Part shown: positions 1 through 5,195 of the stretch, piece after piece | Position numbering within the stretch: position 1 is the stretch's first letter | How the letters are laid out: each line of letters opens with the position of its first letter | Origin: an uncultured Roseburia sp. | Lineage (GTDB): Bacteria > Bacillota > Clostridia > Lachnospirales > Lachnospiraceae | DNA: 5,195 nucleotides | Direction: 5' to 3' | Assembly: GCA_900548205.1 (NCBI GenBank) | Contig: URJS01000100.1 | Span: forward strand, 1 to 5,195 | Translations under genes and position numbers: made by a program | The notes under the pieces: model-generated | The model's database searches: none | The model's input: only the letters and a program-made list of their open reading frames with translations | What the model was told of the DNA's origin: nothing

Positions 1-50
1 ATCATTTTGGTGCAAGCGTGATTCATGGGCAGCGTAGCAATATTTTGCGC

Positions 51-257
51 TTACATAGAAGCAGCTCTGCTGCTGACTGTCATATCTTCCCAAAGCGGTT
101 CCGCATTGGGTAATTCCGGAATATTTTCAAGCTTCATGGTATCATCCCCGCATACGTTGACCTCCCATGTATCCATAGGTTCCTCGGCAAAAACAGGGGT
201 GCTGAAAGCAGGGACGATCAGAGTACATACAGCTAGCATTGTAATGAGTTTTTTCAT
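51..257 (-). CDS. Small secreted peptide of unknown function, 68 aa
   Basis: This gene reads leftwards and encodes 68 residues. The first 24 form a textbook Sec signal peptide: MKK, a hydrophobic core (about residues 5-19), then PVFA before EE, which suggests signal peptidase I cleavage after Ala24. The predicted mature part is about 44 residues, acidic, with one Cys and Trp/Pro-rich stretches. I recognise no family and no function should be inferred beyond export. The start is supported by AAGGAGGT (minus strand, 273-266) 8 nt before the ATG. A strong promoter (396-424) and a leader with a micro-ORF lie upstream, so it is expressed divergently from the PTS operon. The frame ends at a TAA (51-53), but another minus-strand frame stays open from there to the window edge, so the visible C-terminus may be an artefact of a frameshift and the gene may continue out of the window. 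Confidence 0.7.
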   Translation of the reverse strand: MKKLITMLAVCTLIVPAFSTPVFAEEPMDTWEVNVCGDDTMKLENIPELPNAEPLWEDMTVSSRAASM

Positions 258-298
258 AAAAACTTACCTCCTTCATAAAAGTCTGTGGATAGAAAGGT

Positions 299-319
299 TT
301 ATGCAGTAAACAGGGACAT
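299..319 (-). CDS. Possible six-codon leader micro-ORF (MSLFTA)
   Basis: On the minus strand, GGAGGTG (332-326) sits 6 nt before an ATG that opens a six-codon frame (MSLFTA, then TAA). This ribosome site is as good as or better than that of the secreted-peptide gene downstream, and GGAGGTGATT matches the complement of the 16S rRNA 3' end over about ten bases. It lies inside the roughly 130-nt leader between the promoter at 396-424 and the gene at 51-257. In the same frame an upstream ATG would give a hydrophobic 22-residue peptide (MICFYLLF...) ending at the same stop. It could be a translated leader peptide or a ribosome standby site, or it could be chance. No regulatory mechanism is visible. 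Confidence 0.3.
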   Translation of the reverse strand: MSLFTA

Positions 320-395
320 TGGAATCACCTCCATTAACGATATGAATAATAGGTAAAAACAGATCATTATATCAATTTCTTCTTCTTTTAAATCC

Positions 396-424
396 ATTAT
401 ATCACATGAGAAAATAAAACGCAA
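396..424 (-). promoter_or_regulatory. Sigma-A promoter for the secreted-peptide gene
   Basis: Read on the minus strand: a -35 TTGCGT (424-419), a 17-bp spacer, and a perfect -10 TATAAT (401-396) with a TG one base upstream (extended -10). The expected transcription start is near 389, giving a leader of about 130 nt before the ATG at 257. It is the best promoter seen on this strand. Confidence 0.65.
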
Positions 425-450
425 TTTGTAGTTATTATTTTTTGTAAAAT

Positions 451-464
451 CATTCCATGGAATG
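451..464. repeat. 14-bp perfect palindrome followed by T6
   Basis: CATTCCATGGAATG is a perfect inverted repeat, flanked by AAAA (446-449) on the left and TTTTTT (465-470) on the right. As DNA it could be an operator for a dimeric regulator. As RNA it folds into only a 5-bp stem with a CATG loop, which a mismatch separates from further A-T pairs, so it would be a weak terminator at best. It lies 27 bp upstream of the minus-strand -35 box, so it could affect that promoter. Confidence 0.4.
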
Positions 465-605
465 TTTTTTGCTGACAGATCTGTTTGCGGAGACAATGGT
501 CTGGTAGATATGCATGCGCAGCATAGGTCGATTTCCTACAAAAATAACCATTTAATGACAGTATTTAAAAATAATTTTGTGCAAGTTTTAAAAAGAAATA
601 AAAAA

Positions 606-764
606 GTGTATAAAATTGTTGGGAAGTGTATAGGGGATTTTATAGGAAAAACAGGAAACTCTATCGGTATGGAATGTGATATTTTTGGTAAAGCAATCGG
701 TGGGGATGAACATAGCGATACTGTGGAGATTTTTGTGTATAAAAAATGAGTGTAGTGTATAAAA
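606..764 (+). repeat. Four GTGTATA direct repeats in two 20-bp-phased pairs
   Basis: GTGTATA occurs at 606, 626, 735 and 755. Within each pair the start-to-start distance is exactly 20 bp (about two helical turns). Three copies extend to GTGTATAAAA (606, 735, 755). A degenerate fifth copy, GTGTTAG, begins at 776, 21 bp after the fourth. The second pair and the degenerate copy end just upstream of the PTS promoter -35 (792). Same-face direct repeats near a promoter suggest activator or repressor binding sites, but the protein is not encoded in this window. Chance in AT-rich DNA cannot be excluded. Confidence 0.5.
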
Positions 765-773
765 GCGTTTCGG
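760..773 (+). promoter_or_regulatory. Weak cre-like site (catabolite control)
   Basis: TAAAAGCGTTTCGG shares the AAAGCGTTT core of catabolite-responsive elements bound by CcpA (family pattern TGAAAGCGTTTTCA, 10 of 14 positions alike), but the right half-site deviates (CGG instead of TCA). It ends 18 bp before the -35 box. Catabolite control of a sugar PTS operon would be expected, but the match is imperfect and the core overlaps an A-rich repeat. Confidence 0.25.
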
Positions 774-791
774 AAGTGTTAGTTTTCTAGT

Positions 792-820
792 TTGAACGTC
801 AGGGCGAAATACGGTATGAT
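792..820 (+). promoter_or_regulatory. Sigma-A promoter of the PTS-DUF871 operon
   Basis: TTGAAC (792-797), a 17-bp spacer and TATGAT (815-820) match the housekeeping promoter pattern at 4/6 and 5/6 positions with ideal spacing. The predicted start is near 827, giving a short leader of about 34 nt before the IIA start codon. No other promoter is obvious between the genes up to 4188, so IIA, IIB, IIC and the first DUF871 gene are probably co-transcribed from here. Confidence 0.6.
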
Positions 821-844
821 TGCTGCAACAACAGGGAAGTACAC

Positions 845-854
845 AGAAGGAGGT
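845..854 (+). promoter_or_regulatory. Ribosome binding site fixing the IIA start
   Basis: AGAAGGAGGT ends 6 nt before the ATG at 861. It rules out an upstream in-frame start at 792, which would lie inside the promoter itself and has no ribosome site. Confidence 0.85.
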
Positions 855-860
855 AACAAA

Positions 861-1178
861 ATGGATACAGAAACAATAGCAATGACAATCATTGCGCATG
901 CCGGAGAGGCTTTGGATAAAGCATTTCAAGCGCTTGACGAGGCAAAGAAGGGAAATTTCGATCAAGCTAAGGTGCTGCTGAAGGAGTCTGAGGCAGAGTC
1001 CACAGAAGCGCACAGAAGCCAGACGGAGCTTTTGGTTGCGGAGGCAAACGACAAAAAGCTTGAGATCAATGTCCTTTTGATCCACTCACAGGATCACCTG
1101 ATGACGAGCATGATGGCGCAGCACCTGATCAAGGAAATGATTTATTTGCATGAACACAAGGCAGACAAGACAAATTAG
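861..1178 (+). CDS. PTS lactose/cellobiose-family EIIA component
   Basis: This 105-residue cytoplasmic protein passes phosphate from HPr to the IIB subunit. It has the size and all-helical composition of Lac-family IIA, which forms a trimer of three-helix bundles. The diagnostic motif IHSQDHLM is present: His75 aligns with the phosphorylated His (His78 in lactococcal IIA-Lac) and Asp78 with the metal-binding Asp three residues later. N-terminal AHAGEALDKAFQALDEAK and the acidic stretch at 41-50 also fit the family. It is the first gene of the operon, with IIB starting 25 bp after its stop. The start is chosen from the strong ribosome site at 845-854. The gene is intact. Substrate class cannot be read from IIA alone; the neighbouring DUF871 genes argue for a 6-phospho-disaccharide product. 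Confidence 0.93.
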   Translation: MDTETIAMTIIAHAGEALDKAFQALDEAKKGNFDQAKVLLKESEAESTEAHRSQTELLVAEANDKKLEINVLLIHSQDHLMTSMMAQHLIKEMIYLHEHKADKTN

Positions 1179-1203
1179 TAAAAATAACAATTAAAGGAGC
1201 GTA

Positions 1204-1509
1204 ATGAGTATGAAAATTTTATTAGCATGTGCGGGCGGAATGTCTACAAGTATTTTAATGAAAAAGATGGAGAAATACTGTGCGGAAAAGGGTGAGGAAC
1301 TGGTAATTGCAGCGATTGGTAAGGGTGAGGTTGAGACGGAGTGGCATAAATATGATTGTGTCCTCATTGGACCGCAGATTTCCTTTGCACTGGATGAGAT
1401 CAAAGAGTGCGTGGGAATTCCGGTTGCAAAAATCCCGCCGGCAGATTACGGTATGGGAAATGCGGCAAACGTGATGAAGCTGGCGCATAGTCTGGTCGAC
1501 GGAAAATAG
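1204..1509 (+). CDS. PTS lactose/cellobiose-family EIIB component
   Basis: This 101-residue cytoplasmic subunit takes phosphate from IIA on a cysteine and passes it to the sugar in IIC. The N-terminal strand and P-loop MKILLACAGGMSTSILMKKM carries the active Cys (Cys9 when counted from the first ATG), matching the CSAGMSTS loop of E. coli cellobiose IIB. VLIGPQISF (about 58-66) and the KIPPADYGMGNAANVM stretch (about 81-96) match the rest of the Rossmann-like IIB-Cel fold. Two starts are possible: ATG at 1204, 4 nt after AAAGGAG (1193-1199), or ATG at 1210, 10 nt after it. Family members usually begin at MKILL, which favours 1210; the difference is two residues. The gene is intact, and IIC follows after 28 bp. 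Confidence 0.93.
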   Translation: MSMKILLACAGGMSTSILMKKMEKYCAEKGEELVIAAIGKGEVETEWHKYDCVLIGPQISFALDEIKECVGIPVAKIPPADYGMGNAANVMKLAHSLVDGK

Positions 1510-1537
1510 AAATTAGTAAATAAAGAGGAGGAAATTT

Positions 1538-2841
1538 ATGAATAGCGGAGCATTAGAAAAATTTGCGAACAGCAAATTTATGACAAAGCTGCAGGAGTTT
1601 AGCGTAAAGCTTTCTACCAGTCCTGCATTTTCAACGTTAAGCAACGGTATGGGCGCTACGATGGGACTCATCATGATCGGAGCAGTCGTGCAGATCATTT
1701 GTGCCATTGGGGGCTTTTTGGCTGGAAGGCAGGAGATGCGATTTACGACTCCATTTATCTTGTGTATCATATGACCATGGGAATCCTTGCATTTTTTATG
1801 GTGTTTTCCCTAGCTTATAATTATGCAAAAAAATTGAAGGTAAATCCTTTGCAGAGCGGCTTTACGGCAATGGTTTGTTTCCTGCTTTTATGTGCACCGA
1901 TGCAGACAGTAACCTTGGCAGATGGAACAACGAAGCAGGTGCTTGATTTTGCAGGACTTGGTTCCTCCAGTATCTTTGTGGCGATCATTGTGGGAATGCT
2001 CTCTGTAAGAATTACAAAGTTTGCGATAGACCACAACTGGGTGATCAAGCTTCCGGATTCCATTCCGGAGGGTGTGCTAAACGGCTTTAACAGTATTATT
2101 CCGGCTGGTATTAATATTGTTTTATGGTATGGACTGGCGCTGTTGGTAGAAAGCTTTACCGGAACAACGCTGGCGAACTTTATCATTTACATCTTATCAA
2201 TTCCGATCGGGTACCTGGTGTCTCCGGTAGGTATGGTGATCATGGTTTTACTGGCACAGTTTTTCTGGTTTTTTGGTATTCACGGAACAACGGTTATTTA
2301 TTCAGTTATTATGATTCCGATGCTGGAAGCTTATGCAACAAACGCAGAGTTGGCAGCAGCAGGTCTGCCGTTAGAGTTCAGTTTTATTTTCCTGATGGGA
2401 GCAAACGGACTGATGGGAGGAGCAGGCAATACGCTCCCAATGTGTATCATGGGCTACAATTCAAAATCGGAGCAGATACGTGCAGTCAGCCGTGCGTCGT
2501 TAGTACCGGGACTTTTCAATATTAATGAGCCGGTAGTGTTTGGACTTCCGATCATGTATAACCCGATTTTACTGATTCCATTCTTATTATGTCCGCTTGT
2601 TGTAATGGGAATGATGGGCGTTGCTTACTATTTCAGATTGATGGCATACCCGTCAGTTATGGTTTTGGCATGCCTGCCGATCATCTTCTCAAATTATATT
2701 ACGACGCTTGACTGGAAGAACTGTGTCTTTGCGATACTGACTTTCCCGGTATGCTGGATCATTTGGTATCCGTTCTTCAAATTATATGAGAAGCAGTGTA
2801 TCGCCAATGAGAAGGCAACAGCAGAGGCTGACAGCGAATAG
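1538..2841 (+). pseudogene. PTS lactose/cellobiose-family EIIC permease, frameshifted
   Basis: This is the membrane subunit that binds and translocates the sugar while IIB phosphorylates it. The start has GAGGAGG (1525-1531) 6 nt before the ATG. The first 59 codons (to 1714) are in one frame and end in a hydrophobic helix (GLIMIGAVVQIICAIGG). Homology then continues in the -1 frame from about 1714 (LFGWKAGDAIYDSIYLVY...) to the TAG at 2839. Restoring one G in the G5 run (1709-1713) or one T in T5 (1715-1719) gives a continuous protein of about 434 residues, the usual family length. Family signatures are intact: FGIHG, with His at 2281-2283, and NEPVVFGLPIMYNP, with Glu at 2527-2529. These are 82 residues apart and correspond to the conserved substrate-site His and Glu of the B. 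cereus ChbC structure. No canonical slippery heptamer was found, so this is a mutation or a sequencing indel. Confidence 0.88.
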
Positions 2842-2842
2842 G

Positions 2843-2850
2843 AAAAGGAG
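2843..2850 (+). promoter_or_regulatory. Ribosome binding site fixing the first DUF871 start
   Basis: AAAAGGAG ends 9 nt before the ATG at 2860 but only 3 nt before an in-frame GTG at 2854, so the ATG is the likely start. It also agrees with the family's N-terminus, LGVSLYP. Confidence 0.75.
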
Positions 2851-2859
2851 AGAGTGTGT

Positions 2860-4020
2860 ATGCTTACATTGGGAGTATCGTTATATCCGGAGCAGGAGAC
2901 GATCGAGGAGATTGACCAGTATTTAAAAACCGCATCAAAATATGGTTTTACAAAGGTATTTACAAGTATGTTTTCAGTTCCCGGCACAAAGGAGGAGGTC
3001 TTTGACTACTTCAAAAAATTCTGTGAGATTGCACACAGCTATGGCATGAAGGTGTCCGGCGACTGCAATACGGAGTTTTTGGAGAAGATGGGCGCCAGTG
3101 AAAAGGATCTGACCATTTTTAAAGAGATGGGAATTGACATCATCCGCATGGACTTCTGTTATATGGATGAGAGGGACGTTGCGCTGATCAACAATGACCT
3201 CGGCATCGGCATTGAGCTGAACGCGGCGATGGTGCAGGGCATCGAGCTGGCGTTAAAGAATGGCGCGAATCCGAAGAACTTTTCCGCCTGCCATAATTTT
3301 TACCCGGAGAGATACACGGCGGGGGATCTGGAATCCGTAAGAGCGGTCAACAGACAGTTGAAGGAGCTTGGGATCCCGTGCGCGATCTTTATTTCGAGCA
3401 ACCGTGAGGGAGCGCATGGACCGTGGCCGGTGCAGAATGGTCTGCCAACGCTTGAGGATCACCGCTGGATCCCGGCGGAGCTGCAGGTGCGCCATCTGAT
3501 CGCACTGGGCGATGTGGATGAGGTGCTGTTTGGAAATGCGTTTGCAAGTGAAGAAGAATTTCAGGCGATCCATGAGGTAATGCAGAGTGCATATGTGAAT
3601 GTTCCTGCGGACGAGTCTCTTGGAATGCTCGCGAAGATTTTGCCGCACGGCGATCTGACAAGAGTACCGTTTCGCGTAGAGCTTGCGGACGGCGTGACCG
3701 ATCTGGAAAAAGAGATTTTGTTCGATTATCCGGCGCACGGCGTAGGCGAATACGTATACTATATGATCCGCTCCCGCTGGACGCGCATCCAGTACGGAAA
3801 GCAGTCGATTCCGGCAAGGGAGAGCGGAAAGGAATACTATGAGCCGGGCGATGTTGTCATCGTAAATGACAATTTAAAGCATTACCGCGGTGAGGTTCAG
3901 ATCGTGTTAAAGGAGATGAAGGTGGATGGTCAGCGCAATCTGCTGGGACACATTTCACCGGAGGAGAAAATCTTATTGAAAGAAGTGAAGCCGGGCGATA
4001 CGATCTGCTTCTTACATTAA
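2860..4020 (+). CDS. DUF871/MupG-like 6-phospho-glycosidase, intact copy
   Basis: This 386-residue cytoplasmic protein belongs to the DUF871 family. A characterised member, staphylococcal MupG, hydrolyses MurNAc-6-phosphate-GlcNAc after PTS uptake. The order of domains is a TIM-barrel (about 1-240) followed by a small beta-rich C-terminal domain (about 265-386). Visible family motifs: LGVSLYP (4-10), VSGDCN with Asp68, IIRMD with Asp98, ELNAA (119-123), CHNFYPERYT (144-153), GPWPVQNGLPTLEDHR (187-202), FGNAFASEEEF (224-234), RSRWTRIQYG (304-313) and, in the C-terminal domain, VVIVNDN...RGEVQI. I do not assign catalytic residues. It starts 18 bp after IIC ends, so it is surely in the PTS operon, which makes a PTS-delivered 6-phospho-sugar its likely substrate. 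There is no murQ beside it, so specificity for muropeptide sugar is unproven. Another 6-phospho-glycoside is possible. Confidence 0.88.
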   Translation: MLTLGVSLYPEQETIEEIDQYLKTASKYGFTKVFTSMFSVPGTKEEVFDYFKKFCEIAHSYGMKVSGDCNTEFLEKMGASEKDLTIFKEMGIDIIRMDFCYMDERDVALINNDLGIGIELNAAMVQGIELALKNGANPKNFSACHNFYPERYTAGDLESVRAVNRQLKELGIPCAIFISSNREGAHGPWPVQNGLPTLEDHRWIPAELQVRHLIALGDVDEVLFGNAFASEEEFQAIHEVMQSAYVNVPADESLGMLAKILPHGDLTRVPFRVELADGVTDLEKEILFDYPAHGVGEYVYYMIRSRWTRIQYGKQSIPARESGKEYYEPGDVVIVNDNLKHYRGEVQIVLKEMKVDGQRNLLGHISPEEKILLKEVKPGDTICFLH

Positions 4021-4035
4021 AAAATTAGGAAAATT

Positions 4036-4140
4036 CATTCCTATAAAGCAAAGCCCTCTGGGGGACCGCACTGCGGCGGAAGGGAATGGTGTCACTGACG
4101 CAGCCTGTCGCAGGCGGAGAATCCCGCAGGGGATTCTTTC
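4036..4140. repeat. GC-rich multi-hairpin intergenic element
   Basis: The gap between the two DUF871 genes is much richer in G+C and inverted repeats than the flanks. CATTCC (4036-4041) pairs with GGAATG (4083-4088). Inside that arm, CCGC/GCGG (4066-4069 and 4073-4076) form a small stem. GCCTG-TCG-CAGGC (4103-4115) is a perfect 5-bp hairpin, and AGAATCCC/GGGATTCT (4118-4125 and 4130-4137) is a perfect 8-bp stem with a GCAG loop. No open frame fits. It resembles a dispersed palindromic repeat of the REP/MITE kind or a processed operon spacer RNA. I cannot test copy number from one window. Confidence 0.5.
4118..4139 (+). terminator. Strong hairpin, possible weak terminator or attenuator
   Basis: The 8-bp stem AGAATCCC/GGGATTCT with loop GCAG is followed by TTC rather than a long T-run (the three bases after the C are TTT counting the last stem base), so intrinsic termination would be partial. 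Its position between the paralogues would lower expression of the second gene or protect the 3' end of the upstream message. It may simply be part of the repeat element described at 4036-4140. Confidence 0.3.
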
Positions 4141-4169
4141 GATAAAAAGATGTAGGTTTACAAAAAAAG

Positions 4170-4182
4170 AGAAAGGTGGGGG
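4170..4182 (+). promoter_or_regulatory. Ribosome binding site fixing the second DUF871 start
   Basis: AGAAAGGTGGGGG lies 5 nt before the ATG at 4188. An in-frame GTG at 4176 lies within this purine stretch and cannot be both ribosome site and start, so the ATG is preferred. The resulting N-terminus (MKHELGISVYP) aligns with the family. Confidence 0.7.
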
Positions 4183-4187
4183 ATAAG

Positions 4188-5195
4188 ATGAAGCATGAGT
4201 TAGGAATTTCTGTTTATCCGGACTTAAGTCCGTTGGAGGAGATTGAGAAATATTTTGAACTGGCAGCCAAATACGGCGTATCAAGGGTATTTTCCAGTAT
4301 GTTTTCGGTGGAGGGAACAAAAGAGGAGGTGCTGGAATATTTTAGAAAGCTGATCGTGGCGGCGCACAAGAACAACTTAAAGGTGTCTTTGGACGTCAAC
4401 CCGATGTGTTTTGAGAAAATGGGAGCAAAGGCGGATGACCTTAGCGTATTTCAGAGTATTGACGTGGATATTTTGCGCATGGACTTAAGCTTTGGGGCTG
4501 CCGAGGATGCAAAGCTTGTCAGAAATCCTTACGGCATCACGATCGAGTTCAACAATGCGCCTAAGATTGTGAAGGGGCTGCTTGCGCAGGGCATTGACGC
4601 AAAGGATTTTTATGTCTGCCACAACTTTTACCCACAGCGCTATACGGCGATGAAGTGGGAGCAGTTCATAGAGAAAAATATAGAACTGAAGGCTTGTGCA
4701 AAGAACCTTAGGATTGGTGCGTTTATTTCCTCAACAGCGCCGGATACACATGGCGTATGGGATGCGGTTTGTGGACTTCCGACGGTAGAGCGCCTGCGTA
4801 TGCTGCCGATTGATCTGCAGGCGAGAATGCTTCTGGCTACCGGAAATGTGGATGATATTTTGATTGGAAACGCCTATGCGAGCGAGGAGGAATTTAAGCG
4901 TCTGCAGGAGGTGATGCAGGAAAGCGATAAGTTGGGCGGAGAAATAGACCCAACCTTAAAAATGCTGGTGGATCATGGTCTGATCAGTCTGGAGAAACCG
5001 ATCAAGCGTCTGCGCGTCACACTCGATGGAAGTTACCGAGAAGGAAAAGGAAGTGCTGTTTGATTTCTTCCCGCACCTTGATATGGGAGACAGCTCCGAG
5101 TGGATCTGGAGAACGAGAATTTCCAGATTTAAGTACAGCCTGAGTAGTCTCGGAAACACAATGCATAAAGGATGAGATTTTTGCATACAGGGCGG
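4188..5195 (+). pseudogene. Second DUF871/MupG-like gene, frameshifted and cut by window end
   Basis: This is a clear paralogue of the preceding gene over the TIM-barrel: LGISVYP (5-11), FSSMFSVEGTKEEV (35-48), VSLDVNP with Asp69, ILRMD with Asp99, CHNFYPQRYT (144-153) and IGNAYASEEEF (226-236). The first frame stops at 5061-5063 after 291 codons. Homology resumes in another frame from 5026 (MEVTEKEKEVLFDFFPH, then WRTRISRFKY), and this frame stops at 5173. A third frame from 5168 (KDEIFAYRA) then matches the approach to the C-terminal domain and runs to the window edge. At least two indels are therefore needed. The substrate-loop region reads GVWDAVCGLPTVERLR (189-204) where the intact copy has GPWPVQNGLPTLEDHR, so it had diverged in specificity or activity independently of the frameshifts. 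It is probably transcribed with the operon, through the hairpin element upstream. Confidence 0.82.

Larger units (their letters stand above)
425..791. other. AT-rich divergent intergenic region, no convincing gene
   Basis: This stretch separates the minus-strand secreted-peptide gene from the PTS operon. An open frame (462-749, plus strand) would give 95 residues, but it has no ribosome site, resembles no family I know, and its sequence is dominated by A/T runs and short direct repeats. I read the region as regulatory. It contains the 14-bp palindrome at 451-464, the GTGTATA repeats at 606-761 and the cre-like site at 760-773, all described separately. Confidence 0.55.

Noticed and set aside
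462..749. 95-codon plus-strand open frame in the divergent intergenic region
   Set aside because: It has no ribosome site, resembles no known family, overlaps the palindrome and the GTGTATA repeats, and its codons are dominated by A/T runs. It is probably non-coding.
812..827. Possible sigma-54 promoter (GG-N10-GC pattern) before IIA
   Set aside because: Only the GG and GC doublets and a few other bases fit TGGCAC-N5-TTGCW. The overlapping sigma-A boxes TTGAAC and TATGAT with a 17-bp spacer explain the same DNA better.
588..1085. 165-codon minus-strand open frame
   Set aside because: It runs antisense through the well-supported IIA gene and its promoter, and its product is an implausible Cys/Phe/His-rich sequence. 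It is a shadow.
1709..1720. Programmed -1 ribosomal frameshift in IIC
   Set aside because: The zero-frame reading ATT GGG GGC TTT TTG contains no X XXY YYZ heptamer, and I saw no convincing stimulatory stem just downstream. A simple base loss is more economical.
2124..2525. 133-codon plus-strand frame inside IIC
   Set aside because: It overlaps the true IIC frame, which carries the FGIHG and NEP motifs. The alternative translation has no family features.
3253..3817. Two long minus-strand open frames (161 and 142 codons)
   Set aside because: Both lie antisense to the intact DUF871 gene in its GC-richer part, and their Arg/Ser/Pro-rich products have no ribosome sites. They are shadows.

Overview
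The window looks like a piece of a low-to-medium GC Bacillota genome. A Lachnospiraceae-type gut or rumen Clostridium relative is my best guess. The basis is strong AGGAGG ribosome sites before the genes, A-rich spacers, sigma-A type promoters and the family content. The taxonomic call is inference.

Layout: on the minus strand at the left edge lies a small gene for a secreted peptide (51-257), with a 5' leader and a good minus-strand promoter (396-424). The leader contains a six-codon micro-ORF with an almost ideal ribosome site. About 600 bp of AT-rich divergent intergenic DNA (258-860) follows. It carries a 14-bp palindrome, a set of GTGTATA direct repeats in two pairs spaced exactly 20 bp, a weak cre-like site, and a sigma-A promoter (TTGAAC, 17 bp, TATGAT) pointing right.

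The rest is one co-directional operon: a lactose/cellobiose-family phosphotransferase system encoded as separate IIA (861-1178), IIB (1204-1509) and IIC (1538-2841) genes, then two tandem paralogues of the DUF871/MupG family (2860-4020, and 4188 to the window end). Known MupG is a cytoplasmic 6-phospho-N-acetylmuramidase that cleaves a PTS-imported phosphorylated disaccharide. The simplest reading is that the PTS imports and 6-phosphorylates a di- or oligosaccharide and the MupG-like enzyme(s) hydrolyse it inside the cell. No murQ etherase, no regulator and no glucose-type MurP transporter is visible, so the substrate may not be MurNAc-GlcNAc. A GC-rich, hairpin-dense 105-bp element separates the two paralogues.

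IIC carries one apparent frameshift beside G5/T5 homopolymers. The second DUF871 gene carries two. The small minus-strand gene may carry another near its 3' end. Either part of the locus is decaying, or this is an indel-prone assembly; the clustering near homopolymers and short repeats fits both. IIA, IIB and the first DUF871 gene are intact.
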